Origin: Deltaproteobacteria bacterium | Lineage (GTDB): Bacteria > Desulfobacterota > Binatia > Bin18 | DNA length: 41,691 bases | Direction: 5' to 3' | Assembly (NCBI GenBank): GCA_016874775.1 | Contig: VGTJ01000028.1 | Span: 1 to 41,691 of the forward strand | Shown here: positions 34,613 through 41,691 of the stretch, in pieces | Numbering within the stretch: the stretch's first letter is position 1 | Layout of the letters: the number at the start of each line of letters is the position of its first letter | Made by a program: the position numbers and the translations under genes | The notes under the pieces: generated by a model | Database searches by the model: none | What the model saw: only the letters and a program-made list of their open reading frames with translations | Told to the model about the DNA's origin: nothing

Positions 34613-36250
34613 TTATACGATCCCTTTGTTTTGGGCGTATTGCTGAGCAATGCTCAGGACATTATTCACCAGCCAGTATAGCACTAATCCGGCAGGGAAA
34701 TTGATAAACATAATGGTGAATATCACCGGCATGATCATCATCATTTTCTGCTGCACCGGATCTCCAGGCATCGGTGTCATTGCTTGCTGGATCACCATTG
34801 TGGCTCCCATCAATATCGTCAACACCGGAATTCCAGCAGGCTCGACAAACGGGAGCCACATTGACCCTAAGCGGTCAGGCTGTGAGAGATCTTGAATCCA
34901 TCCAAAGAACGGTGCTTGCCGCAATTCAATCGCATACATAAAGACTTGGTACAGGCCGATAAACACGGGAATCTGCACCAGCATGGGCAAACAACCTCCC
35001 AGTGGATTGATCTTATTCCGACGATATAACTCCATCATCTCGCGGTTGAGTTTTTCACGATCATCTTTGTACTGTTCGCGGATTTGTTCAAGCTGGGGCT
35101 GGACCTTCTTCATCTCGTTCATGGATCGAAAAGCTTTGGCGCTCAACGGAAAAAATGCGAGCTTTACCAGAACCGTGAGAAGAATGATGTCGAGACCGTA
35201 ATTCCCCGTAAGTGAGTGAGACACCTTGAGCAAAGATAATAAGGGTCTGGCGATGAAGTGTGACCATCCGAAGTCAATTGCCCGATCAAGAGATGGGTTG
35301 ACCGTGTTGAGTGCATCGGTCTGTTTCGGACCGATATATATGGTGTATTGCACATTTTGTGACTCGTGTGGAATCGACAGTTTTGTTGTCACCGTACCAT
35401 CGTTGGCCTGAAAGAGAAGGGCGTTTTTCTCTCCTTCGGGAGGAATTATCGCAGACAGAAAGTACGTGTTAGCATACCCAGCCCAGCGAACACGATCTGG
35501 TCCAATGGATTGCGGCTCGGCTTTGACGCCAGAATTGGTGTTGTAGACAAATTTCCGGCCCACTAAGGCAACCGGTCCTGGTTCGCTATACGATGGTGCA
35601 TGGTGCTGATCAAAGGCGTGCGTCCACAAAAGCGAGAGCGCATGCCCTTCCTGAATAGGGGCTGCTAGTTTTGTGTCGAGCGCGATGCCATAGCTCTGTC
35701 CCGAGAAAGAAAAAGTTTTGACAATAGTCGTACCGTTTGCTGTCGTGCCACGAAATTCGAGCGTCGCGGTGTCACTGCCTTGCAGGATCGTATCCTTGCC
35801 AGTCACCGTATAGCGAACGCCGTCGTCACTTAAAGTGACTCCGTTTCCTTCGAGGAGTACACCTAGTGGTAACTCGCCGCGACCACCTGCTTGAATCATT
35901 TCGAGCGGCGGGCTGTGTTTCCCTTCATCACCAGGGTGCTGTTTCAGACGAAAGCTCTTGATCCGTCCACCGGCGGAGGTAAAAACCGCACGATAGACCT
36001 CATTCTCAACGCTGATCTCCTGTGCTGCCGCAACAGGGGCTGTTGTCAGAGGCGAGTCTTGAGGTGCCGATTGTGCCTGGGCAGGCTGCTCGATCGTTGG
36101 CGTCCGCATTGTTGTCGGTGAAGCCGTCTGAGGAGCAGATGGATTTCGTGTCGAGGGAGGCGGTAGTGGATAAAAATACGAGACTAAGGCTTGATACACC
36201 ACAAGCACGAGAAGCGACAGGACCACCGCAAGAAAACTTTTATTGTCCAC
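34613..36250 (-). CDS. yidC: Membrane protein insertase YidC
   Basis: A 545-residue insertase that places proteins such as ATP synthase c subunits into the inner membrane. It has the Gram-negative layout: an N-terminal membrane helix (about residues 7-27), a large periplasmic beta domain (about 70-340), then five membrane helices. MNEMKKVQPQLEQIREQYKDD and NPLGGCLPMLVQIPVFIGLY fall in the conserved core. The linker after helix 1 is Pro/Thr/Ala-rich. It lies 24 bases downstream of yidD. Confidence 0.96.
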   Translation of the reverse strand: MDNKSFLAVVLSLLVLVVYQALVSYFYPLPPPSTRNPSAPQTASPTTMRTPTIEQPAQAQSAPQDSPLTTAPVAAAQEISVENEVYRAVFTSAGGRIKSFRLKQHPGDEGKHSPPLEMIQAGGRGELPLGVLLEGNGVTLSDDGVRYTVTGKDTILQGSDTATLEFRGTTANGTTIVKTFSFSGQSYGIALDTKLAAPIQEGHALSLLWTHAFDQHHAPSYSEPGPVALVGRKFVYNTNSGVKAEPQSIGPDRVRWAGYANTYFLSAIIPPEGEKNALLFQANDGTVTTKLSIPHESQNVQYTIYIGPKQTDALNTVNPSLDRAIDFGWSHFIARPLLSLLKVSHSLTGNYGLDIILLTVLVKLAFFPLSAKAFRSMNEMKKVQPQLEQIREQYKDDREKLNREMMELYRRNKINPLGGCLPMLVQIPVFIGLYQVFMYAIELRQAPFFGWIQDLSQPDRLGSMWLPFVEPAGIPVLTILMGATMVIQQAMTPMPGDPVQQKMMMIMPVIFTIMFINFPAGLVLYWLVNNVLSIAQQYAQNKGIV

Positions 36251-36274
36251 TACTGAATGCCTCTTATGAGAAAC

Positions 36275-36535
36275 TCATCGCTCAGGCAGGGGGTCATGGC
36301 CCCCTGGATGCCACGGGTTGCACTTGATAATGCGCACGATACTGAGCCAACTACCTTTGATAAAGCCATATCGTTGGACTGCTGAGAGTGCATAGGCCGA
36401 ACAGCTGGGGGAAAAGCGGCATGTTGGTCCAAGCAAAGGAGAAATCGCGCCACGATAGAATAGAATCCCACCTTTCAATGCGATTACTCCTACAGCAGCA
36501 ATCGAGTGAATAATAGCAGGAAAGAATCGCGCCAC
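36275..36535 (-). CDS. yidD: Membrane protein insertion efficiency factor YidD
   Basis: An 86-residue protein of the YidD family, which helps YidC-mediated insertion. An amphipathic/hydrophobic N-terminal stretch is followed by the signature YRGAISPLLGPTCRFSPSCSAYALSAVQRYG and the HPGG near the C-terminus. I place the start at a GTG one base after the rnpA stop, where the conserved sequence begins. A longer frame running back inside rnpA (to 36595) is unlikely to be used. Confidence 0.93.
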   Translation of the reverse strand: MARFFPAIIHSIAAVGVIALKGGILFYRGAISPLLGPTCRFSPSCSAYALSAVQRYGFIKGSWLSIVRIIKCNPWHPGGHDPLPER

Positions 36536-36536
36536 T

Positions 36537-37061
36537 TTACTTCTTTGGCTGAACAAAGGGAAATGCCTTTCCCAACTCGTCACAGATCTCGGCAAGAGTG
36601 AGTTGATCTGCCCCAGACCTCGGAATCACCACAATATCACACGCTGGAGAGATGAGCATCTGATGAGTACGAAAGAACTCGCGCAATAGCCGTTTCATAC
36701 GATTACGAACGACGGCATTCCCAAACCGGCGGGATGTGGTAATACCGAAGCGGGAATGTTGTCCTCGGGCTGGGACAGTTGCCACCAAAAAATGCGGACT
36801 GTGTCGTTTTTTTCCTTTCTGCTGAAGAAAAAGGAACTCCCGTCGTTCAAGCAGCCGAACAGATTTTGGGAATGAATGGTCCGAGGGATTTAGCGATGTG
36901 CTGGTTTGGGTGCGACTGTGACGGTTAAGCGCTTGCGGCCCTTGTCGCGCCGTCTTTTGAGTACTGCGCGGCCAGCGGTCGTGCTCATTCTGGTGAGAAA
37001 CCCGTGAGTGCGTTTGCGACGAAGGTTGCTTGGTTGATAAGTTCTTTTCATTGCGGTTCAT
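36537..37061 (-). CDS. rnpA: RNase P protein component, N-terminally extended around rpmH
   Basis: The protein subunit of RNase P, which matures the 5' ends of tRNAs. The normal core is residues about 66-174: FxRL-type helix ([19 protein letters not shown]), [29 protein letters not shown] with the RNR motif (111-131), and DIVVIPRSG. Before it are about 65 extra residues rich in Ser, Thr, Gln, Arg and His with almost no hydrophobic content. They are read from the same DNA as rpmH in another frame. Between 37061 and the conserved core there is no in-frame ATG, GTG or TTG. The ATG at 37061, 10 bases before the rpmH ATG, is therefore the only normal start. This is the Thermus-type arrangement. 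Confidence 0.9.
   Translation of the reverse strand: MNRNEKNLSTKQPSSQTHSRVSHQNEHDRWPRSTQKTARQGPQALNRHSRTQTSTSLNPSDHSFPKSVRLLERREFLFLQQKGKKRHSPHFLVATVPARGQHSRFGITTSRRFGNAVVRNRMKRLLREFFRTHQMLISPACDIVVIPRSGADQLTLAEICDELGKAFPFVQPKK
36890..37051 (-). CDS. rpmH: 50S ribosomal protein L34, nested inside rnpA
   Basis: A 53-residue L34 too short for usual ORF lists. The sequence starts [19 protein letters not shown], continues [22 protein letters not shown] and ends VAPKPAHR. It is the canonical full-length protein with a few extra C-terminal residues. The whole gene lies within the extended rnpA, in a different frame. Its ATG is 10 bases after that of rnpA, so both must share one ribosome-binding region and one mRNA leader. 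No strong Shine-Dalgarno sequence is seen in front of either start. Confidence 0.97.
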   Translation of the reverse strand: MKRTYQPSNLRRKRTHGFLTRMSTTAGRAVLKRRRDKGRKRLTVTVAPKPAHR

Positions 37062-37104
37062 CCGTACCGATTTCTTGACTTATTCTTATGGAAAAAGAGC
37101 CCGC

Positions 37105-37133
37105 ATCTGACCATACTGAAGCAGGTCTGTCAA
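37105..37133 (-). promoter_or_regulatory. Putative promoter of the rpmH/rnpA operon
   Basis: On the minus strand TTGACA (37128-37133), a 17-base spacer ending in TGG (extended -10), then TCAGAT (37105-37110). It lies 54 bases before the rpmH start and is the only good candidate in the 112-base gap to gpsA. Confidence 0.5.
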
Positions 37134-37173
37134 TTTTCCCCCCTGGGTCCTTCGGTCTTTGATCGTTTCGCGC

Positions 37174-38175
37174 TTAAGAAAATTCCGGTTTGGTTTCACG
37201 AGTCAGCAGGTCGGTGACGACCTGCTGTGCTGGTTTGTTGCCGTACAAAAGAGCGCAGACCTGTTCAACAATTGGCATTTCGACGCCGAGGCGCTGAGCG
37301 AGAGAAAAAACTGAGCGACAAGTGCGTACGCCTTCAGCAACTGTCGTCATTCCAGCGAGAATATCACTGATCTGTTCGCCTCGCCCAAAACGGAGGCCTA
37401 TCGTATAATTACGACTGAGGGTGCTGGTGCAGGTTAAGACAAGGTCTCCCATACCAGCAAGACCAGATAAGGTTTGTGGGGTAGCTCCCATGCGTACCGC
37501 AAGGCGAGTAATCTCGGCCAATCCTCGTGTGATGAGTGCCGCACGCGCACTGTGACCATACCCTAAGCCGTCACTGACGCCAGCGGCGATGGCTATGACA
37601 TTCTTTACTGCGCCACCGACTTCTACGCCGACAACATCGGTGGTGGTGTAAACGCGAAACTTGGGTGATGAGAATACTTGCTGAACTGTAGTAGCTATTT
37701 TCTCTTGTTCTGCAGCGACAGTGACGGCTGTCGGCAGTCCTCGCGCAACATCTGCGGCAAAGCTCGGACCAGATAGCACTGCAAGACAAGGGTGCAAAAC
37801 AGAGGGCAGTTCATCCTGAAGGATACTGGTGGCAGTTTTGAGCGTTTCTTCTTCTATACCTTTGGTCGTACTAACAACGAGTGGTGTCCCAGAAAGAACA
37901 GGGGAAAGTTGACGGACTATTGCCCGTATAGCGTGCGACGGTATGGAGAGAACAATCAGCGTAGCTCCCCTGACAGCTTCTGCCAGAGAATTCGCATATG
38001 CCAAACTTGCGGGAAGAGTCACCCCAGGAAGATACCGGTGATTCTCTCGTGTCACTTGTAGTTCTTCAAAGAGAGCAGGTCGTCTAACCCATACACAGGC
38101 GTGGTGCCCGATAGAGGCGAGCAATGCAGCGAGCGCAGTTCCCCAGCCTCCTGCGCCAATGACAGCAACATGCAC
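37174..38175 (-). CDS. gpsA: Glycerol-3-phosphate dehydrogenase [NAD(P)+]
   Basis: A 333-residue cytoplasmic enzyme that reduces dihydroxyacetone phosphate to sn-glycerol-3-phosphate for phospholipid synthesis. The nucleotide motif VIGAGGWGTALAALLA (residues 5-20), the STTKGIE stretch (103-109), LSGPSFA (134-140), the catalytic lysine region GAVKNVIAIAAG and LAGMGDLVLTC are all present. The start lies 18 bases after the pgeF stop. It is transcribed toward rpmH, but a promoter and gap separate them. Confidence 0.96.
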   Translation of the reverse strand: MHVAVIGAGGWGTALAALLASIGHHACVWVRRPALFEELQVTRENHRYLPGVTLPASLAYANSLAEAVRGATLIVLSIPSHAIRAIVRQLSPVLSGTPLVVSTTKGIEEETLKTATSILQDELPSVLHPCLAVLSGPSFAADVARGLPTAVTVAAEQEKIATTVQQVFSSPKFRVYTTTDVVGVEVGGAVKNVIAIAAGVSDGLGYGHSARAALITRGLAEITRLAVRMGATPQTLSGLAGMGDLVLTCTSTLSRNYTIGLRFGRGEQISDILAGMTTVAEGVRTCRSVFSLAQRLGVEMPIVEQVCALLYGNKPAQQVVTDLLTRETKPEFS

Positions 38176-38193
38176 GGGGAATGTCCTCAGTGA

Positions 38194-38937
38194 CTATCGT
38201 GAGTTATTCATCACCTGTTGCCAGCCAATAACACTGAATTGGCGAGCAGCCTGTGCTCCTTGACGGCGATAGGACGCAAATCGAGAGACATCACAGAAAG
38301 TACACGGTCCTACCATCTGCATCTGATTGCGAGGAACCCCAGACTGTTCGCCCTGCAAAAGGTTAAGTAAGCGAAGATCAAGCATGCCTTTTTCTCCTTT
38401 GGGTTGCCAAGTTGCCGGAGTCCCTGCTCCCCATCGCTCATAGAGCGATTCTCCCACGTCCCGACTGACTTCGTAACAACAGGGCCCAATAGCAGGACCA
38501 CAGGCGAGCCACACCTCGGTGGGCTCGACATGCCATGAAGAAGAAAGCAGTTCCAACGCACGGGCAGTAATGCCTTTCAGCGTTCCTCGCCAACCAGCAT
38601 GCAATGCTGCAACGACTCGTTGTTGTGGAGCCACCAGAAGGACCGGTACGCAGTCTGCGGTTGCGATTCCCAATAATACGCCCTCTGCTTGTGTGATGAA
38701 TCCATCTGCTTCTGTTACGTCCTTCGTTGAGCCAGCAGTAACGAAGAGAATTTCATCCCCGTGGACTTGCTTGAGCGTGCGAAAATCCCAGCCGCAGGCG
38801 TTAAGGTCGATGGAGAGCTGGTCGCGGTTTTCGATATGCGTAGAGAAACCATGAACGAGTGCAGGAAATCGATCCCACCCTTCTGCATGAAGCCAGTGTG
38901 GAGGTAAGGGGAAAGTCCAAAGTTGGGTCGTTTTCAT
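38194..38937 (-). CDS. pgeF: Multicopper-oxidase-like/purine nucleosidase family protein (PgeF/YlmD)
   Basis: A 247-residue protein of the laccase-domain family DUF152. Members were first called polyphenol oxidases and are now known to act on purine nucleosides or to edit peptidoglycan precursors. The zinc-site signature is present: KQVHGDEI with the first His, TADCVPVLL with the Cys, and HAGWRGTLKGI with the second His; CYEVSRDVGE lies later. Length is usual. It sits 19 bases after the rlmD-like gene and 18 before gpsA, forming a compact unit. Confidence 0.9.
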   Translation of the reverse strand: MKTTQLWTFPLPPHWLHAEGWDRFPALVHGFSTHIENRDQLSIDLNACGWDFRTLKQVHGDEILFVTAGSTKDVTEADGFITQAEGVLLGIATADCVPVLLVAPQQRVVAALHAGWRGTLKGITARALELLSSSWHVEPTEVWLACGPAIGPCCYEVSRDVGESLYERWGAGTPATWQPKGEKGMLDLRLLNLLQGEQSGVPRNQMQMVGPCTFCDVSRFASYRRQGAQAARQFSVIGWQQVMNNSR

Positions 38938-38956
38938 GAATGCCGCTCAACTCCGC

Positions 38957-40369
38957 TTACGATGGGGCCGTTTCTTCTCGCGCTATCTGAGATGAATGGA
39001 GATTACTGGTGCGTTCAAGAAGGGCAACGGTTTCAACCTGGTCGGTTTGTGGAAACATGTCAAACGGCTGGACTTTCTTCACTACGTATCCCTCTTGAGT
39101 AAAACAGTCGAGATCTCGCGCCAGTGTTGTTGGCTCACACGAGATGTAAATCATTCGTCCAATGTTGGCATCCAGCAGCGCACTGAACGCTTCCGGACTC
39201 AATCCCTTTCGAGGAGGATTGATCACGGCAACAGCAATCTGTGGTAGCGAGGTGGTGATCTCGCGGAGTTTAGTCGCAGCATCCCCAGCGAAGAAGCGAC
39301 AGTTGTGGTACCCATTACGACGAGCGTTCTGTTTGGCGGTATTCACTGCTCCTTCATTGTCGTCGATGCCGATCACCAACTGTGCTTTCGATGCAAGATA
39401 AAGAGAAATCGGGCCAATCCCGCAGTACAGATCGAGAACGATTTCCTGACTCGTTATATTTGCCCACTCTAATGCAGTTTCGTAGATGCGGCGTGCAACA
39501 GGAGGATTCACTTGTGAGAAAGCGTAGACAGGAACGATGATACGAAATGGCCCAATTCTTTCGAGCAGCGTGTCTCGGCCACGAAGAGGATGGAAGCGAT
39601 CTCCCCAAATGACATTCCCAGGTTTGTCGTGGATATTTTGAACAATACCACTGATAAAAGGAAATTTGCGCTCAAGGTGGAAAACGAGATCTCGTGCTTG
39701 CGGGAAATGCATATGGCGAGTGACGAGCGTCAGCACCATTTGTTTTTGCCACAAGCTGTAACGAATATCGAGATATCGCAGTTGTCCTCGGTCTTGGACC
39801 TCATCGTACGGAGCAATATCGAGGCGCTCCATCGCTTCACGCACAAATTGTATGACTTCATTGACTGGCTCTGGATGAACTGCGCAGGCAGAGGTGTCGA
39901 CCACATCATGTGTCTCTGGCCGATAGAGTCCGATAACGATTTTCCCGTTTACTCGCCGCACTGCCAATTTGGCGCGCATGCGATAACCAAACTGATGGGG
40001 GGAGGCAATGAGAGAAGGGACTAAAAGAGAGGAAAGGGAGGGGTAGCTCTTAATAGCCTGCGAAACAATCTCGCATTTCTTCTCAAGCTGTTGCAGGTAG
40101 GGGAACCGAACGAAAGGACAGCTAAAGCATGCAGGATAATGTGGACATGGTGGACGTTGAACAGGGGCACTTTCACGGTTTCTTGAATATGTCTGAGAGC
40201 GCTCTTCACCTCGCGGTCGAGAGGGAGGTATTTCTCGCTGTGGACGGGCATAACGGTCTGCTCTCTTCTCATCACCATCTTTCCGTAAAAATGGACTTGG
40301 TTTGCGAGAGTTTACTTGCCAAGATCGTCGATTATTTTGTTTATCGGTTGGAGTATATCGTGACGCCAC
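38957..40369 (-). CDS. rlmD: 23S rRNA (uracil-C5)-methyltransferase, RlmD/RumA type
   Basis: A 470-residue SAM-dependent RNA methyltransferase of the TrmA/RumA family. Four cysteines for an iron-sulfur cluster begin with C75-x5-C81-x2-C84, and a later Cys is in DTSACAVHP. The catalytic domain has LDLYCGIGPISLYLA (SAM site), INPPRKGL and ISCEPTTLARDL with the nucleophilic Cys, then QPFDMFPQTDQVETV. Before the cluster lies a 70-residue disordered, Arg/Pro-rich N-terminus in place of the usual TRAM domain. The only available start is a GTG at 40369. The exact target (U1939, U747 or a tRNA) is not fixed by sequence. Confidence 0.88.
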   Translation of the reverse strand: MASRYTPTDKQNNRRSWQVNSRKPSPFLRKDGDEKRADRYARPQREIPPSRPRGEERSQTYSRNRESAPVQRPPCPHYPACFSCPFVRFPYLQQLEKKCEIVSQAIKSYPSLSSLLVPSLIASPHQFGYRMRAKLAVRRVNGKIVIGLYRPETHDVVDTSACAVHPEPVNEVIQFVREAMERLDIAPYDEVQDRGQLRYLDIRYSLWQKQMVLTLVTRHMHFPQARDLVFHLERKFPFISGIVQNIHDKPGNVIWGDRFHPLRGRDTLLERIGPFRIIVPVYAFSQVNPPVARRIYETALEWANITSQEIVLDLYCGIGPISLYLASKAQLVIGIDDNEGAVNTAKQNARRNGYHNCRFFAGDAATKLREITTSLPQIAVAVINPPRKGLSPEAFSALLDANIGRMIYISCEPTTLARDLDCFTQEGYVVKKVQPFDMFPQTDQVETVALLERTSNLHSSQIAREETAPS

Positions 40370-40462
40370 CTCAGCACACTACAAACCCATGAGTATGGCG
40401 TCAACGAGAGGGGGGAGAACTGACGAGGAGGCGCAGCCTGCCGTGCCCCCTCGCAAGGGTTT

Positions 40463-41652
40463 TTAAGGAGTAGGTGGGTCCTGACACTTGCTATCGTCGA
40501 TTGTACATTCTGATTTGCAGCGCAGAACTCCCGTTTTGCCGAGAGCTGAGCATGAATTGAACGATCCAGGGAAGTCTCCGCCATCGCACTCTTCATCTCC
40601 GGCGTCGAGCCGCCCATTCCCACAGAGTTCGGTGGTCAGTGCGATGTTGGCAATGCACCCGCGAGAGTCGCGAATGATGATCGTATCTGGGGCGACTTCC
40701 CGAGCTGGAGTTGCAAGCGTGAAGAGGAGAGAGCAATCTTTTTGTGAACTGTTACATTGTGTTTGTGGAGATCCGGCAGCAAGAGTGCCAGGGAAATCTT
40801 CAGTGACGGTAAATGGTGGCACACCATCAGACACTCGAATTGAGAAGGTCTCGCCTCCCACGGGCCCAGTGAGCTTTATGGTTTTCTCGTCTGCTTTGAG
40901 TTCGCAATCAGCAAATATAACGGTAACCGTCGTCGTTTGTGTTTTTCCTGCTGCGTCAGTCACAGTGATCGTGTCGGTCAGTGCTTCCGCTGTGGGAGTA
41001 GGGAATGATCCAGTGATGGTGTACACAAAGCGTTGACCCAAATCTGTTGGCGGGGTTGTTGGGCTAAGCCTGCCAAGGTCTTTATTCTCATTGTTCCAGC
41101 TATACGGAGGACGCCCACCTTGGATCGTAAATGTTACGGAAGGGCCATCTATTCCTGGTTGTACTAATGGGTTTACGAGCACGACTTTTGGTGGAGTAAT
41201 CGAAAGGTCTCCACCGATGAGAAATCCGACCGCGGTAAACGGGACCGATATTGACGAAGCGACATCAAGCGAATTTGGTGCTTCGGCAATAATGCGCATC
41301 AAACGATCTGGATTCCTCGGAGCATTTGGGGGCCCAACGATAGCGAATAGCGTGACTTCCGCCAAGCCATTGTCGTCGGTAATTCAGCACCACGATTAGT
41401 ACAACGTGTACTGTTGCCGGTTCCTGATTGACCAAGACAAGCAAGTGGATCATTTTCCGTCGGGTTCGGGGGAATGAAAATAGCGTCGGGAAATTCCGCC
41501 TCAAACGTCACTCGTTGATTGCGAAATGGATTCCCCTGCGGGTCAAGGAGCGTCGCGGTGAGGTACACGACTTGGAAGGGTAGGGTGGTAAGCGAGCGTG
41601 GACTGCGGTCAAGAGGCGCGCAGATATAGAGGAAGAGGATGGATACGCCATG
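40463..41652 (-). pseudogene. Frameshifted secreted Ig-like/Cys-rich protein, 5' end missing
   Basis: The upstream part reads in one frame (41652 down to about 41385) as YLTATLLDPQGNPFRNQRV..., an invasin-like Ig domain. The downstream part reads in another (41383-40463). At the junction the upstream frame gives TNRGAE and the downstream frame resumes ITDDNGLAEVTLFAIV, so one base appears missing near 41384-41386. The downstream 300 residues contain beta-rich repeats (PSVTFTIQGGRPPYSWNN, TFSIRVSDGVPPFTV). They end in LCGNGRLDAGDEECDGG ... CQDPPTP, a DUF4215-type disulfide motif typical of myxobacterial-like surface proteins. The upstream frame meets a stop at 41653-41655 and no good start is seen, so a second defect or a distant start is likely. 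Assembly error cannot be excluded. Confidence 0.7.
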
Positions 41653-41691
41653 CTACCGATGGTGGGAGTACCGGGCACGCTGCGAAAAGGA

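Noticed and set aside
34157-34681. 174-codon plus-strand frame opposite jag/yidC
   Set aside because: Antisense to two confident genes, Ser/Arg-rich low-complexity translation, no ribosome-binding site.
36536-36595. Longer YidD starting inside rnpA
   Set aside because: The extra 20 residues are antisense-like in composition and the family starts at the GTG just after the rnpA stop.

Overview
The window looks like a piece of bacterial chromosome from a Gram-negative lineage close to the classical Deltaproteobacteria (Desulfobacterota, Binatota or Tectomicrobia type). The reasons are the split F-type ATP synthase operon, with b and b' but no a or c subunit and parB-parA directly upstream; an outer-membrane style lipoprotein system (lnt); a DksA-like protein; and a cysteine motif of the DUF4215 type common in myxobacterial-like secreted proteins. 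This placement is inference; no rRNA is present to confirm it.

Layout. Positions 1-120 hold a train of four strong palindromes spaced about 30 bases apart. It runs into a radical-SAM/SPASM coiled-coil protein that lacks its cluster-binding N-terminus. From 1871 to about 14.7 kb lies a metabolic region: an alpha/beta hydrolase, an SDR oxidoreductase, an unrecognised membrane-anchored protein with two related modules, etfBA, an IclR regulator with a very good promoter, an N-formylglutamate amidohydrolase-like gene, a formyl-THF hydrolase-like gene, a biotin carboxylase/biotin carrier pair, a type II homoserine kinase, a molybdopterin oxidoreductase and a glycerate kinase. From 14.7 to 20.9 kb is a housekeeping series on the minus strand: a DksA-like factor, rimO, a PAC2-family protein, a RodZ-like HTH membrane protein, prfB with its programmed frameshift, and lnt. 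A small glycine-zipper lipoprotein is divergent from lnt.

From 21.4 to 37.1 kb, all on the minus strand, is a conserved origin-proximal block. In the direction of transcription it reads rpmH/rnpA-yidD-yidC-jag-mnmE-mnmG-rsmG-(zinc-ribbon ORF)-[parS pair]-parA-parB-atpF'-atpF-atpH-atpA-atpG-atpD-atpC. Upstream of it are gpsA, pgeF and an RlmD/RumA-type rRNA methyltransferase instead of dnaA. The last 1.2 kb is a frameshifted gene for a secreted Ig-like, cysteine-rich protein that is cut by the window end.

Most notable features: (1) rpmH is wholly nested inside an N-terminally extended rnpA that has no other usable start codon, an arrangement best known from Thermus. (2) Two parS-like sites form a perfect inverted pair just upstream of parA, with a third inside rsmG. 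(3) The palindrome train at the left edge disrupts or abuts the radical-SAM gene. (4) A paired operator-like palindrome lies upstream of the homoserine kinase gene. (5) A very stable hairpin with G-quadruplex potential lies between atpD and atpC. (6) A formyltransferase-fold enzyme has Cys at the position of the catalytic Asn.
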